Shown here piece after piece: positions 21,745 through 36,000 of a stretch of 64,000 bases of DNA (positions are counted from its first letter, which is position 1; each line of letters begins with the position of its first letter). The stretch is from Muraenolepis orangiensis (Eukaryota; Chordata; Actinopteri; Gadiformes; Muraenolepididae), in NCBI GenBank assembly GCA_027704905.1, contig CM051019.1:17340185-17404184 (forward strand). The letters run 5' to 3'. The notes under the pieces are model-generated. The model saw only the letters and a program-made list of their open reading frames with translations. It had not been told where the DNA came from and made no database searches. A program made the position numbers and the translations under genes.

Positions 21745-22905
21745 ATAGCTGGGGTTAGCAGTAGGAAGGTGGTGTTAGCAGTAGGAAGGTGGTGTAAGCA
21801 GTAGGAAGGTGGTGTAAGCAGTAGTAAGGCAGTGTTAGCAGTAGGAAGGCGGTGTTAGCAGTAGGAAGGCGGTGTTAGCAGTAGGAAGGCGGTGTTAGCA
21901 GTAGGAATGTGGAGTTAGGGGGGTGTGAACCGTAGGAAGGCGGTGTTATCAGTAGGAAGGTAGAGTTAGGGTGGTGTTAGCAGTAGGAAGGTGGTGTTAG
22001 CAGTAGGAAGGCGGTGTTAGCAGTAGGAAGGCGGTGTTAGCAGTAGGAATGTGGAGTTAGGGGGGTGTGAACCGTAGGAAGGCGGTGTTATCAGTAGGAA
22101 GGTAGAGTTAGGGTGGTGTTAGCAGTAGGAAGGTGGTGTTAGCAGTAGGAAGGCGGTGTTAGCAGTAGGAATGTGGAGTTAGGGGGGTGTGAACCGTAGG
22201 AAGGCGGTGTTATCAGTAGGAAGGTAGAGTTAGGGTGGTGTTAGCAGTAGGAAGGTGGTGTTAGCAGTAGGAAGGCGGTGTAAACAGTAGGAAGGTGGAG
22301 TTAGGGTGGTGTCAGCAGTAGGAAGGCGGTGTTAGCAGAAGGAAGGTGGTGTTAGCAGTAGTAAGGCGGTGTTAGCAGTAGGAAGTTGGAGTAAGGGTGG
22401 TGTGAACAGTAAGAAGGCGGTGTTAGCAGTAGGAAGGTCGAGTTAGGGTGGTGTTAGCAGTAGGAAGGTGGTGTTAACAGTAGGAAGGCGGTGTTAGCAG
22501 TAGGAAGGTGGATGTGGGGTGGTGTTAGCAGTAGGAAGGTGGAGTTAGGGTGGTGTTAGCAGTAGGAAGGTGGAGTGAGGGTGGTGTTAGCAGTAGGAAG
22601 GTGGAGTTAGGGTGGTGTTAGCAGTAGAAAGGTGGTGTTAGCAGAAGGAGGGTGGAGTTAAGGTGGTGTTAGCAGTATGAAGGGGGTGTTAGCAGTAGGA
22701 AGGGGGTGTTAGCAGTAGGAAGGTGTAGTTAGGGTGGTGTTAGCAGTCGGAAGGCGGTGTTAGCAGTAGGAAGGGGGTGTTAGCAGTAGGAAGGTGTAGT
22801 TAGGGTGGTGTTAGCAGTCGGAAGGCGGTGTTAGCAGTAGGAAGGTGGTGTTAGCAGTAAGAAGGTGAAGTAAGGGTGGTGTTAGCAGTAGGAAGGCGGA
22901 GACAG
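21745..22905. repeat. ~20-bp 'gttagcagtaggaaggtggt' minisatellite (intron 3)
   Basis: About 55 variable copies occur. A longer block beginning 'gtaggaatgtggagttaggg' and including 'gtgtgaaccgtaggaaggcg' recurs at about 21900, 22045 and 22167, showing higher-order duplication. The plus strand is G-rich. The repeat fills most of the intron between exons 3 and 4. Confidence 0.92.
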
Positions 22906-23272
22906 GCCTTATCCTCCTTAACTGTAATCTCACATTGCTTAGTTTTGTTATCTTTTGAAGCCTTTGTTTTGTTCTCAAGAACTGTAAAAACTCGAATCTT
23001 TCTATCTCTCTTTTCATGTCATGTTTTTACTGCACCAACACTTTCATACATAAAAGAATGTGGTGTTACAGTAGGAAGGTAAGGTTAGGGTAGGGTAACT
23101 TGTCCACTGGCTTTGTTCCATCTGCTAGGCTCCTCCCAGGGCCTTTGTTGTGAGTGTTGGCCTGAGCCCAACTGAACTCATCACCAACCTGACATCTGTA
23201 ATCTGTAGAAATGTGAAAGTCCAGGCCTCCACATACGGGAACCGTCTGACTCACTCTGTTTTATTTATTTAG

Positions 23273-23443
23273 TGTGCTACCCGACCGCCGTCGGGTTCCG
23301 GTGTGAGTGCCAGGAGAACTTTTTCTGGCCGCTAAGCAGCTGCCTGACGTACGGATGGTGCGGCGGCCAGCAGAATGCCACCTCCGCCTGTACCTGCATC
23401 CCGGCGCTGCCAGCAGATGGCGTGTACTGCCAATCTAGAACCG
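23273..23443 (+). CDS. ADGRF-like exon 4: divergent B-type Cys-rich exon (171 nt)
   Basis: Exactly the same length (171 nt) and phases (1-1) as exon B of the array. It encodes 'VCYPTAVGFRCECQENFFW', then 'CLTYGWC', 'SACTCIPALPADGVYC'. Eight cysteines are in an EGF-like spacing, and the end '(I)xxLPxxGxxCQ' equals the array's 'INGLPSYRQLCQ'. The acceptor is 'tttatttag' and the donor is GTGGGA. Confidence 0.85.
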
Positions 23444-23862
23444 GTGGGAGCACGCTTCACTCAGTTTACCCTTCTAAGGTTTTTCACCTTAAGAGAGAGC
23501 ACAGTGAACAGTGTCAGGTGTAACTTGTGCAACTTCTAAGTGATACAGCACTGAAAGGTCAAAATAAACCAGAAAGCAACGCATTTACTGTAAACAAGTG
23601 AACCACCATTGATTGGTGTAAAAAATGCAAATCAAAAATCAAATACAATCAAAATCAAATAACTTAGATAAACAGAACCTCCATCAGGAAAGTGTCTTTA
23701 TATACAAAATAAATACAAATGTAAAAAAGATGACAATATTCAATGAATACTTAAATAATGACATGAAATCAACAGAAGAACTGGAACACAAGACTTCAAG
23801 CCAAAGCAAGCACTCAGGGCCTGGCTGTACGTTTTGCTGACTTTACCTTTCACCACCTTTAG

Positions 23863-23990
23863 AAATTACTGTTGAGATTGAAGTGGGCATCCCTGTTTCC
23901 ACGGTGACGGCATCAGATGTTGTAGCCACCGCAAAGCGACAGTTGAGGGAGTTTGTCTTCCCTCTTGTGCTCAGCGAGACTGTGCGTATA
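23863..23990 (+). CDS. ADGRF-like exon 5: divergent A-type exon, cut by assembly gap
   Basis: It follows 'caccacctttag' and continues exon 4 in phase. It reads 'EITVEIEVGIPVSTVTASDV', then '..REFVFPLVLSETVRI' up to the Ns. It is clearly homologous to the array A exon but differs at many positions, so it is an older copy. The 3' end of the exon and anything in the gap are lost. Confidence 0.85.
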
Positions 23991-24000
23991 NNNNNNNNNN
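23991..24000. other. Assembly gap (10 N)
   Basis: Ten Ns join the middle of exon 5 to the middle of an array intron. A round small number suggests a placeholder of unknown true size. Confidence 0.98.
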
Positions 24001-27000
24001 GAATGCAACTTAGCTAATGCTACTTGGCTAATGCTACCTGGGCACTAGCTAGGCTCACTCCGTTTCCTTTTAGCCATTCAGCGGGTGACCATATTTGATG
24101 ATGGCACTTAAACAATCCACAAGTGTTCAACAGTGATAGCCTGACAACTGCTGAGTACATGATGAGAGTCTGTATGTTCTCTTTTGTCCCCCAGGCCTGG
24201 CTCCATGTCCACCAACTAAAGATATTACTGTTGAGATTCAAGTGGGCATCCCTGTTTCCATCGTGACAGCATCAGAGGTTTTACGCATCGCTAGGGAACA
24301 GTTGAGGATGTTTGTCTTCCCTATTGTGCTCAGCGAGGCTGTGCGTATAACGGATGCTAACCTCACCACAGGTAAAAGCCTTAATACACCTGAACAGCAA
24401 ACACCTGTTCTTAACCACAAGCCACAGCAGCATCACAATATGTCTTCATTGTATTCCATTCAGTGTGCTACTTACACACCAATGGCAGCCAGCAGTGCCA
24501 GTGTGAGGAAAAGTATGGCTTCTCATGTGACCAGTGTGTGATGCCAGGGGCGTGTAACAGTAACCCTACAACAGATCGGTGTAGCTGCATCAATGGACTT
24601 CCTTCTTATAGACAGCTCTGCCAACCAATCACAAGTGAGTATTGCTACGCAGCTAATGCTGCCTCACTAATGCTACCTGAGTGGTGTGTTTCAAGAAGTG
24701 CTACGCAGCTAATGCGATTTGTCAATTTCTACCTTTTCAATGCTATCTAGCTCATGCTCACTGTACGTTGTTACCAGAGTAGTGTGAGCTTAGTAATGCT
24801 GCCAGATAATACTACCATGCTAACACTAGCCTGCTAACGCTGAGTAATGCTGCCTAGCTAATGCTACCTTGCCAACACTATCTGCGTATTGTGGCCTCTG
24901 TAACCCGAGGAATGCAACTTAGCTAATGCTACTTGGCTAATGCTACCTGGGCACTAGCTAGGCTCACTCCGTTTCCTTTTAGCCATTCAGCGGGTGACCA
25001 TATTTGATGATGGCACTTAAACAATCCACAAGTGTTCAACAGTGATAGCCTGACAACTGCTGAGTACATGATGAGAGTCTGTATGTTCTCTTTTGTCCCC
25101 CAGGCCTGGCTCCATGTCCACCAACTAAAGATATTACTGTTGAGATTCAAGTGGGCATCCCTGTTTCCATCGTGACAGCATCAGAGGTTTTACGCATCGC
25201 TAGGGAACAGTTGAGGATGTTTGTCTTCCCTATTGTGCTCAGCGAGGCTGTGCGTATAACGGATGCTAACCTCACCACAGGTAAAAGCCTTAATACACCT
25301 GAACAGCAAACACCTGTTCTTAACCACAAGCCACAGCAGCATCACAATATGTCTTCATTGTATTCCATTCAGTGTGCTACTTACACACCAATGGCAGCCA
25401 GCAGTGCCAGTGTGAGGAAAAGTATGGCTTCTCATGTGACCAGTGTGTGATGCCAGGGGCGTGTAACAGTAACCCTACAACAGATCGGTGTAGCTGCATC
25501 AATGGACTTCCTTCTTATAGACAGCTCTGCCAACCAATCACAAGTGAGTATTGCTACGCAGCTAATGCTGCCTCACTAATGCTACCTGAGTGGTGTGTTT
25601 CAAGAAGTGCTACGCAGCTAATGCGATTTGTCAATTTCTACCTTTTCAATGCTATCTAGCTCATGCTCACTGTACGTTGTTACCAGAGTAGTGTGAGCTT
25701 AGTAATGCTGCCAGATAATACTACCATGCTAACACTAGCCTGCTAACGCTGAGTAATGCTGCCTAGCTAATGCTACCTTGCCAACACTATCTGCGTATTG
25801 TGGCCTCTGTAACCCGAGGAATGCAACTTAGCTAATGCTACTTGGCTAATGCTACCTGGGCACTAGCTAGGCTCACTCCGTTTCCTTTTAGCCATTCAGC
25901 GGGTGACCATATTTGATGATGGCACTTAAACAATCCACAAGTGTTCAACAGTGATAGCCTGACAACTGCTGAGTACATGATGAGAGTCTGTATGTTCTCT
26001 TTTGTCCCCCAGGCCTGGCTCCATGTCCACCAACTAAAGATATTACTGTTGAGATTCAAGTGGGCATCCCTGTTTCCATCGTGACAGCATCAGAGGTTTT
26101 ACGCATCGCTAGGGAACAGTTGAGGATGTTTGTCTTCCCTATTGTGCTCAGCGAGGCTGTGCGTATAACGGATGCTAACCTCACCACAGGTAAAAGCCTT
26201 AATACACCTGAACAGCAAACACCTGTTCTTAACCACAAGCCACAGCAGCATCACAATATGTCTTCATTGTATTCCATTCAGTGTGCTACTTACACACCAA
26301 TGGCAGCCAGCAGTGCCAGTGTGAGGAAAAGTATGGCTTCTCATGTGACCAGTGTGTGATGCCAGGGGCGTGTAACAGTAACCCTACAACAGATCGGTGT
26401 AGCTGCATCAATGGACTTCCTTCTTATAGACAGCTCTGCCAACCAATCACAAGTGAGTATTGCTACGCAGCTAATGCTGCCTCACTAATGCTACCTGAGT
26501 GGTGTGTTTCAAGAAGTGCTACGCAGCTAATGCGATTTGTCAATTTCTACCTTTTCAATGCTATCTAGCTCATGCTCACTGTACGTTGTTACCAGAGTAG
26601 TGTGAGCTTAGTAATGCTGCCAGATAATACTACCATGCTAACACTAGCCTGCTAACGCTGAGTAATGCTGCCTAGCTAATGCTACCTTGCCAACACTATC
26701 TGCGTATTGTGGCCTCTGTAACCCGAGGAATGCAACTTAGCTAATGCTACTTGGCTAATGCTACCTGGGCACTAGCTAGGCTCACTCCGTTTCCTTTTAG
26801 CCATTCAGCGGGTGACCATATTTGATGATGGCACTTAAACAATCCACAAGTGTTCAACAGTGATAGCCTGACAACTGCTGAGTACATGATGAGAGTCTGT
26901 ATGTTCTCTTTTGTCCCCCAGGCCTGGCTCCATGTCCACCAACTAAAGATATTACTGTTGAGATTCAAGTGGGCATCCCTGTTTCCATCGTGACAGCATC

Positions 27001-30000
27001 AGAGGTTTTACGCATCGCTAGGGAACAGTTGAGGATGTTTGTCTTCCCTATTGTGCTCAGCGAGGCTGTGCGTATAACGGATGCTAACCTCACCACAGGT
27101 AAAAGCCTTAATACACCTGAACAGCAAACACCTGTTCTTAACCACAAGCCACAGCAGCATCACAATATGTCTTCATTGTATTCCATTCAGTGTGCTACTT
27201 ACACACCAATGGCAGCCAGCAGTGCCAGTGTGAGGAAAAGTATGGCTTCTCATGTGACCAGTGTGTGATGCCAGGGGCGTGTAACAGTAACCCTACAACA
27301 GATCGGTGTAGCTGCATCAATGGACTTCCTTCTTATAGACAGCTCTGCCAACCAATCACAAGTGAGTATTGCTACGCAGCTAATGCTGCCTCACTAATGC
27401 TACCTGAGTGGTGTGTTTCAAGAAGTGCTACGCAGCTAATGCGATTTGTCAATTTCTACCTTTTCAATGCTATCTAGCTCATGCTCACTGTACGTTGTTA
27501 CCAGAGTAGTGTGAGCTTAGTAATGCTGCCAGATAATACTACCATGCTAACACTAGCCTGCTAACGCTGAGTAATGCTGCCTAGCTAATGCTACCTTGCC
27601 AACACTATCTGCGTATTGTGGCCTCTGTAACCCGAGGAATGCAACTTAGCTAATGCTACTTGGCTAATGCTACCTGGGCACTAGCTAGGCTCACTCCGTT
27701 TCCTTTTAGCCATTCAGCGGGTGACCATATTTGATGATGGCACTTAAACAATCCACAAGTGTTCAACAGTGATAGCCTGACAACTGCTGAGTACATGATG
27801 AGAGTCTGTATGTTCTCTTTTGTCCCCAGGCCTGGCTCCATGTCCACCAACTAAAGATATTACTGTTGAGATTCAAGTGGGCATCCCTGTTTCCATCGTG
27901 ACAGCATCAGAGGTTTTACGCATCGCTAGGGAACAGTTGAGGATGTTTGTCTTCCCTATTGTGCTCAGCGAGGCTGTGCGTATAACGGATGCTAACCTCA
28001 CCACAGGTAAAAGCCTTAATACACCTGAACAGCAAACACCTGTTCTTAACCACAAGCCACAGCAGCATCACAATATGTCTTCATTGTATTCCATTCAGTG
28101 TGCTACTTACACACCAATGGCAGCCAGCAGTGCCAGTGTGAGGAAAAGTATGGCTTCTCATGTGACCAGTGTGTGATGCCAGGGGCGTGTAACAGTAACC
28201 CTACAACAGATCGGTGTAGCTGCATCAATGGACTTCCTTCTTATAGACAGCTCTGCCAACCAATCACAAGTGAGTATTGCTACGCAGCTAATGCTGCCTC
28301 ACTAATGCTACCTGAGTGGTGTGTTTCAAGAAGTGCTACGCAGCTAATGCGATTTGTCAATTTCTACCTTTTCAATGCTATCTAGCTCATGCTCACTGTA
28401 CGTTGTTACCAGAGTAGTGTGAGCTTAGTAATGCTGCCAGATAATACTACCATGCTAACACTAGCCTGCTAACGCTGAGTAATGCTGCCTAGCTAATGCT
28501 ACCTTGCCAACACTATCTGCGTATTGTGGCCTCTGTAACCCGAGGAATGCAACTTAGCTAATGCTACTTGGCTAATGCTACCTGGGCACTAGCTAGGCTC
28601 ACTCCGTTTCCTTTTAGCCATTCAGCGGGTGACCATATTTGATGATGGCACTTAAACAATCCACAAGTGTTCAACAGTGATAGCCTGACAACTGCTGAGT
28701 ACATGATGAGAGTCTGTATGTTCTCTTTTGTCCCCCAGGCCTGGCTCCATGTCCACCAACTAAAGATATTACTGTTGAGATTCAAGTGGGCATCCCTGTT
28801 TCCATCGTGACAGCATCAGAGGTTTTACGCATCGCTAGGGAACAGTTGAGGATGTTTGTCTTCCCTATTGTGCTCAGCGAGGCTGTGCGTATAACGGATG
28901 CTAACCTCACCACAGGTAAAAGCCTTAATACACCTGAACAGCAAACACCTGTTCTTAACCACAAGCCACAGCAGCATCACAATATGTCTTCATTGTATTC
29001 CATTCAGTGTGCTACTTACACACCAATGGCAGCCAGCAGTGCCAGTGTGAGGAAAAGTATGGCTTCTCATGTGACCAGTGTGTGATGCCAGGGGCGTGTA
29101 ACAGTAACCCTACAACAGATCGGTGTAGCTGCATCAATGGACTTCCTTCTTATAGACAGCTCTGCCAACCAATCACAAGTGAGTATTGCTACGCAGCTAA
29201 TGCTGCCTCACTAATGCTACCTGAGTGGTGTGTTTCAAGAAGTGCTACGCAGCTAATGCGATTTGTCAATTTCTACCTTTTCAATGCTATCTAGCTCATG
29301 CTCACTGTACGTTGTTACCAGAGTAGTGTGAGCTTAGTAATGCTGCCAGATAATACTACCATGCTAACACTAGCCTGCTAACGCTGAGTAATGCTGCCTA
29401 GCTAATGCTACCTTGCCAACACTATCTGCGTATTGTGGCCTCTGTAACCCGAGGAATGCAACTTAGCTAATGCTACTTGGCTAATGCTACCTGGGCACTA
29501 GCTAGGCTCACTCCGTTTCCTTTTAGCCATTCAGCGGGTGACCATATTTGATGATGGCACTTAAACAATCCACAAGTGTTCAACAGTGATAGCCTGACAA
29601 CTGCTGAGTACATGATGAGAGTCTGTATGTTCTCTTTTGTCCCCCAGGCCTGGCTCCATGTCCACCAACTAAAGATATTACTGTTGAGATTCAAGTGGGC
29701 ATCCCTGTTTCCATCGTGACAGCATCAGAGGTTTTACGCATCGCTAGGGAACAGTTGAGGATGTTTGTCTTCCCTATTGTGCTCAGCGAGGCTGTGCGTA
29801 TAACGGATGCTAACCTCACCACAGGTAAAAGCCTTAATACACCTGAACAGCAAACACCTGTTCTTAACCACAAGCCACAGCAGCATCACAATATGTCTTC
29901 ATTGTATTCCATTCAGTGTGCTACTTACACACCAATGGCAGCCAGCAGTGCCAGTGTGAGGAAAAGTATGGCTTCTCATGTGACCAGTGTGTGATGCCAG

Positions 30001-33000
30001 GGGCGTGTAACAGTAACCCTACAACAGATCGGTGTAGCTGCATCAATGGACTTCCTTCTTATAGACAGCTCTGCCAACCAATCACAAGTGAGTATTGCTA
30101 CGCAGCTAATGCTGCCTCACTAATGCTACCTGAGTGGTGTGTTTCAAGAAGTGCTACGCAGCTAATGCGATTTGTCAATTTCTACCTTTTCAATGCTATC
30201 TAGCTCATGCTCACTGTACGTTGTTACCAGAGTAGTGTGAGCTTAGTAATGCTGCCAGATAATACTACCATGCTAACACTAGCCTGCTAACGCTGAGTAA
30301 TGCTGCCTAGCTAATGCTACCTTGCCAACACTATCTGCGTATTGTGGCCTCTGTAACCCGAGGAATGCAACTTAGCTAATGCTACTTGGCTAATGCTACC
30401 TGGGCACTAGCTAGGCTCACTCCGTTTCCTTTTAGCCATTCAGCGGGTGACCATATTTGATGATGGCACTTAAACAATCCACAAGTGTTCAACAGTGATA
30501 GCCTGACAACTGCTGAGTACATGATGAGAGTCTGTATGTTCTCTTTTGTCCCCCAGGCCTGGCTCCATGTCCACCAACTAAAGATATTACTGTTGAGATT
30601 CAAGTGGGCATCCCTGTTTCCATCGTGACAGCATCAGAGGTTTTACGCATCGCTAGGGAACAGTTGAGGATGTTTGTCTTCCCTATTGTGCTCAGCGAGG
30701 CTGTGCGTATAACGGATGCTAACCTCACCACAGGTAAAAGCCTTAATACACCTGAACAGCAAACACCTGTTCTTAACCACAAGCCACAGCAGCATCACAA
30801 TATGTCTTCATTGTATTCCATTCAGTGTGCTACTTACACACCAATGGCAGCCAGCAGTGCCAGTGTGAGGAAAAGTATGGCTTCTCATGTGACCAGTGTG
30901 TGATGCCAGGGGCGTGTAACAGTAACCCTACAACAGATCGGTGTAGCTGCATCAATGGACTTCCTTCTTATAGACAGCTCTGCCAACCAATCACAAGTGA
31001 GTATTGCTACGCAGCTAATGCTGCCTCACTAATGCTACCTGAGTGGTGTGTTTCAAGAAGTGCTACGCAGCTAATGCGATTTGTCAATTTCTACCTTTTC
31101 AATGCTATCTAGCTCATGCTCACTGTACGTTGTTACCAGAGTAGTGTGAGCTTAGTAATGCTGCCAGATAATACTACCATGCTAACACTAGCCTGCTAAC
31201 GCTGAGTAATGCTGCCTAGCTAATGCTACCTTGCCAACACTATCTGCGTATTGTGGCCTCTGTAACCCGAGGAATGCAACTTAGCTAATGCTACTTGGCT
31301 AATGCTACCTGGGCACTAGCTAGGCTCACTCCGTTTCCTTTTAGCCATTCAGCGGGTGACCATATTTGATGATGGCACTTAAACAATCCACAAGTGTTCA
31401 ACAGTGATAGCCTGACAACTGCTGAGTACATGATGAGAGTCTGTATGTTCTCTTTTGTCCCCCAGGCCTGGCTCCATGTCCACCAACTAAAGATATTACT
31501 GTTGAGATTCAAGTGGGCATCCCTGTTTCCATCGTGACAGCATCAGAGGTTTTACGCATCGCTAGGGAACAGTTGAGGATGTTTGTCTTCCCTATTGTGC
31601 TCAGCGAGGCTGTGCGTATAACGGATGCTAACCTCACCACAGGTAAAAGCCTTAATACACCTGAACAGCAAACACCTGTTCTTAACCACAAGCCACAGCA
31701 GCATCACAATATGTCTTCATTGTATTCCATTCAGTGTGCTACTTACACACCAATGGCAGCCAGCAGTGCCAGTGTGAGGAAAAGTATGGCTTCTCATGTG
31801 ACCAGTGTGTGATGCCAGGGGCGTGTAACAGTAACCCTACAACAGATCGGTGTAGCTGCATCAATGGACTTCCTTCTTATAGACAGCTCTGCCAACCAAT
31901 CACAAGTGAGTATTGCTACGCAGCTAATGCTGCCTCACTAATGCTACCTGAGTGGTGTGTTTCAAGAAGTGCTACGCAGCTAATGCGATTTGTCAATTTC
32001 TACCTTTTCAATGCTATCTAGCTCATGCTCACTGTACGTTGTTACCAGAGTAGTGTGAGCTTAGTAATGCTGCCAGATAATACTACCATGCTAACACTAG
32101 CCTGCTAACGCTGAGTAATGCTGCCTAGCTAATGCTACCTTGCCAACACTATCTGCGTATTGTGGCCTCTGTAACCCGAGGAATGCAACTTAGCTAATGC
32201 TACTTGGCTAATGCTACCTGGGCACTAGCTAGGCTCACTCCGTTTCCTTTTAGCCATTCAGCGGGTGACCATATTTGATGATGGCACTTAAACAATCCAC
32301 AAGTGTTCAACAGTGATAGCCTGACAACTGCTGAGTACATGATGAGAGTCTGTATGTTCTCTTTTGTCCCCCAGGCCTGGCTCCATGTCCACCAACTAAA
32401 GATATTACTGTTGAGATTCAAGTGGGCATCCCTGTTTCCATCGTGACAGCATCAGAGGTTTTACGCATCGCTAGGGAACAGTTGAGGATGTTTGTCTTCC
32501 CTATTGTGCTCAGCGAGGCTGTGCGTATAACGGATGCTAACCTCACCACAGGTAAAAGCCTTAATACACCTGAACAGCAAACACCTGTTCTTAACCACAA
32601 GCCACAGCAGCATCACAATATGTCTTCATTGTATTCCATTCAGTGTGCTACTTACACACCAATGGCAGCCAGCAGTGCCAGTGTGAGGAAAAGTATGGCT
32701 TCTCATGTGACCAGTGTGTGATGCCAGGGGCGTGTAACAGTAACCCTACAACAGATCGGTGTAGCTGCATCAATGGACTTCCTTCTTATAGACAGCTCTG
32801 CCAACCAATCACAAGTGAGTATTGCTACGCAGCTAATGCTGCCTCACTAATGCTACCTGAGTGGTGTGTTTCAAGAAGTGCTACGCAGCTAATGCGATTT
32901 GTCAATTTCTACCTTTTCAATGCTATCTAGCTCATGCTCACTGTACGTTGTTACCAGAGTAGTGTGAGCTTAGTAATGCTGCCAGATAATACTACCATGC

Positions 33001-36000
33001 TAACACTAGCCTGCTAACGCTGAGTAATGCTGCCTAGCTAATGCTACCTTGCCAACACTATCTGCGTATTGTGGCCTCTGTAACCCGAGGAATGCAACTT
33101 AGCTAATGCTACTTGGCTAATGCTACCTGGGCACTAGCTAGGCTCACTCCGTTTCCTTTTAGCCATTCAGCGGGTGACCATATTTGATGATGGCACTTAA
33201 ACAATCCACAAGTGTTCAACAGTGATAGCCTGACAACTGCTGAGTACATGATGAGAGTCTGTATGTTCTCTTTTGTCCCCCAGGCCTGGCTCCATGTCCA
33301 CCAACTAAAGATATTACTGTTGAGATTCAAGTGGGCATCCCTGTTTCCATCGTGACAGCATCAGAGGTTTTACGCATCGCTAGGGAACAGTTGAGGATGT
33401 TTGTCTTCCCTATTGTGCTCAGCGAGGCTGTGCGTATAACGGATGCTAACCTCACCACAGGTAAAAGCCTTAATACACCTGAACAGCAAACACCTGTTCT
33501 TAACCACAAGCCACAGCAGCATCACAATATGTCTTCATTGTATTCCATTCAGTGTGCTACTTACACACCAATGGCAGCCAGCAGTGCCAGTGTGAGGAAA
33601 AGTATGGCTTCTCATGTGACCAGTGTGTGATGCCAGGGGCGTGTAACAGTAACCCTACAACAGATCGGTGTAGCTGCATCAATGGACTTCCTTCTTATAG
33701 ACAGCTCTGCCAACCAATCACAAGTGAGTATTGCTACGCAGCTAATGCTGCCTCACTAATGCTACCTGAGTGGTGTGTTTCAAGAAGTGCTACGCAGCTA
33801 ATGCGATTTGTCAATTTCTACCTTTTCAATGCTATCTAGCTCATGCTCACTGTACGTTGTTACCAGAGTAGTGTGAGCTTAGTAATGCTGCCAGATAATA
33901 CTACCATGCTAACACTAGCCTGCTAACGCTGAGTAATGCTGCCTAGCTAATGCTACCTTGCCAACACTATCTGCGTATTGTGGCCTCTGTAACCCGAGGA
34001 ATGCAACTTAGCTAATGCTACTTGGCTAATGCTACCTGGGCACTAGCTAGGCTCACTCCGTTTCCTTTTAGCCATTCAGCGGGTGACCATATTTGATGAT
34101 GGCACTTAAACAATCCACAAGTGTTCAACAGTGATAGCCTGACAACTGCTGAGTACATGATGAGAGTCTGTATGTTCTCTTTTGTCCCCCAGGCCTGGCT
34201 CCATGTCCACCAACTAAAGATATTACTGTTGAGATTCAAGTGGGCATCCCTGTTTCCATCGTGACAGCATCAGAGGTTTTACGCATCGCTAGGGAACAGT
34301 TGAGGATGTTTGTCTTCCCTATTGTGCTCAGCGAGGCTGTGCGTATAACGGATGCTAACCTCACCACAGGTAAAAGCCTTAATACACCTGAACAGCAAAC
34401 ACCTGTTCTTAACCACAAGCCACAGCAGCATCACAATATGTCTTCATTGTATTCCATTCAGTGTGCTACTTACACACCAATGGCAGCCAGCAGTGCCAGT
34501 GTGAGGAAAAGTATGGCTTCTCATGTGACCAGTGTGTGATGCCAGGGGCGTGTAACAGTAACCCTACAACAGATCGGTGTAGCTGCATCAATGGACTTCC
34601 TTCTTATAGACAGCTCTGCCAACCAATCACAAGTGAGTATTGCTACGCAGCTAATGCTGCCTCACTAATGCTACCTGAGTGGTGTGTTTCAAGAAGTGCT
34701 ACGCAGCTAATGCGATTTGTCAATTTCTACCTTTTCAATGCTATCTAGCTCATGCTCACTGTACGTTGTTACCAGAGTAGTGTGAGCTTAGTAATGCTGC
34801 CAGATAATACTACCATGCTAACACTAGCCTGCTAACGCTGAGTAATGCTGCCTAGCTAATGCTACCTTGCCAACACTATCTGCGTATTGTGGCCTCTGTA
34901 ACCCGAGGAATGCAACTTAGCTAATGCTACTTGGCTAATGCTACCTGGGCACTAGCTAGGCTCACTCCGTTTCCTTTTAGCCATTCAGCGGGTGACCATA
35001 TTTGATGATGGCACTTAAACAATCCACAAGTGTTCAACAGTGATAGCCTGACAACTGCTGAGTACATGATGAGAGTCTGTATGTTCTCTTTTGTCCCCCA
35101 GGCCTGGCTCCATGTCCACCAACTAAAGATATTACTGTTGAGATTCAAGTGGGCATCCCTGTTTCCATCGTGACAGCATCAGAGGTTTTACGCATCGCTA
35201 GGGAACAGTTGAGGATGTTTGTCTTCCCTATTGTGCTCAGCGAGGCTGTGCGTATAACGGATGCTAACCTCACCACAGGTAAAAGCCTTAATACACCTGA
35301 ACAGCAAACACCTGTTCTTAACCACAAGCCACAGCAGCATCACAATATGTCTTCATTGTATTCCATTCAGTGTGCTACTTACACACCAATGGCAGCCAGC
35401 AGTGCCAGTGTGAGGAAAAGTATGGCTTCTCATGTGACCAGTGTGTGATGCCAGGGGCGTGTAACAGTAACCCTACAACAGATCGGTGTAGCTGCATCAA
35501 TGGACTTCCTTCTTATAGACAGCTCTGCCAACCAATCACAAGTGAGTATTGCTACGCAGCTAATGCTGCCTCACTAATGCTACCTGAGTGGTGTGTTTCA
35601 AGAAGTGCTACGCAGCTAATGCGATTTGTCAATTTCTACCTTTTCAATGCTATCTAGCTCATGCTCACTGTACGTTGTTACCAGAGTAGTGTGAGCTTAG
35701 TAATGCTGCCAGATAATACTACCATGCTAACACTAGCCTGCTAACGCTGAGTAATGCTGCCTAGCTAATGCTACCTTGCCAACACTATCTGCGTATTGTG
35801 GCCTCTGTAACCCGAGGAATGCAACTTAGCTAATGCTACTTGGCTAATGCTACCTGGGCACTAGCTAGGCTCACTCCGTTTCCTTTTAGCCATTCAGCGG
35901 GTGACCATATTTGATGATGGCACTTAAACAATCCACAAGTGTTCAACAGTGATAGCCTGACAACTGCTGAGTACATGATGAGAGTCTGTATGTTCTCTTT

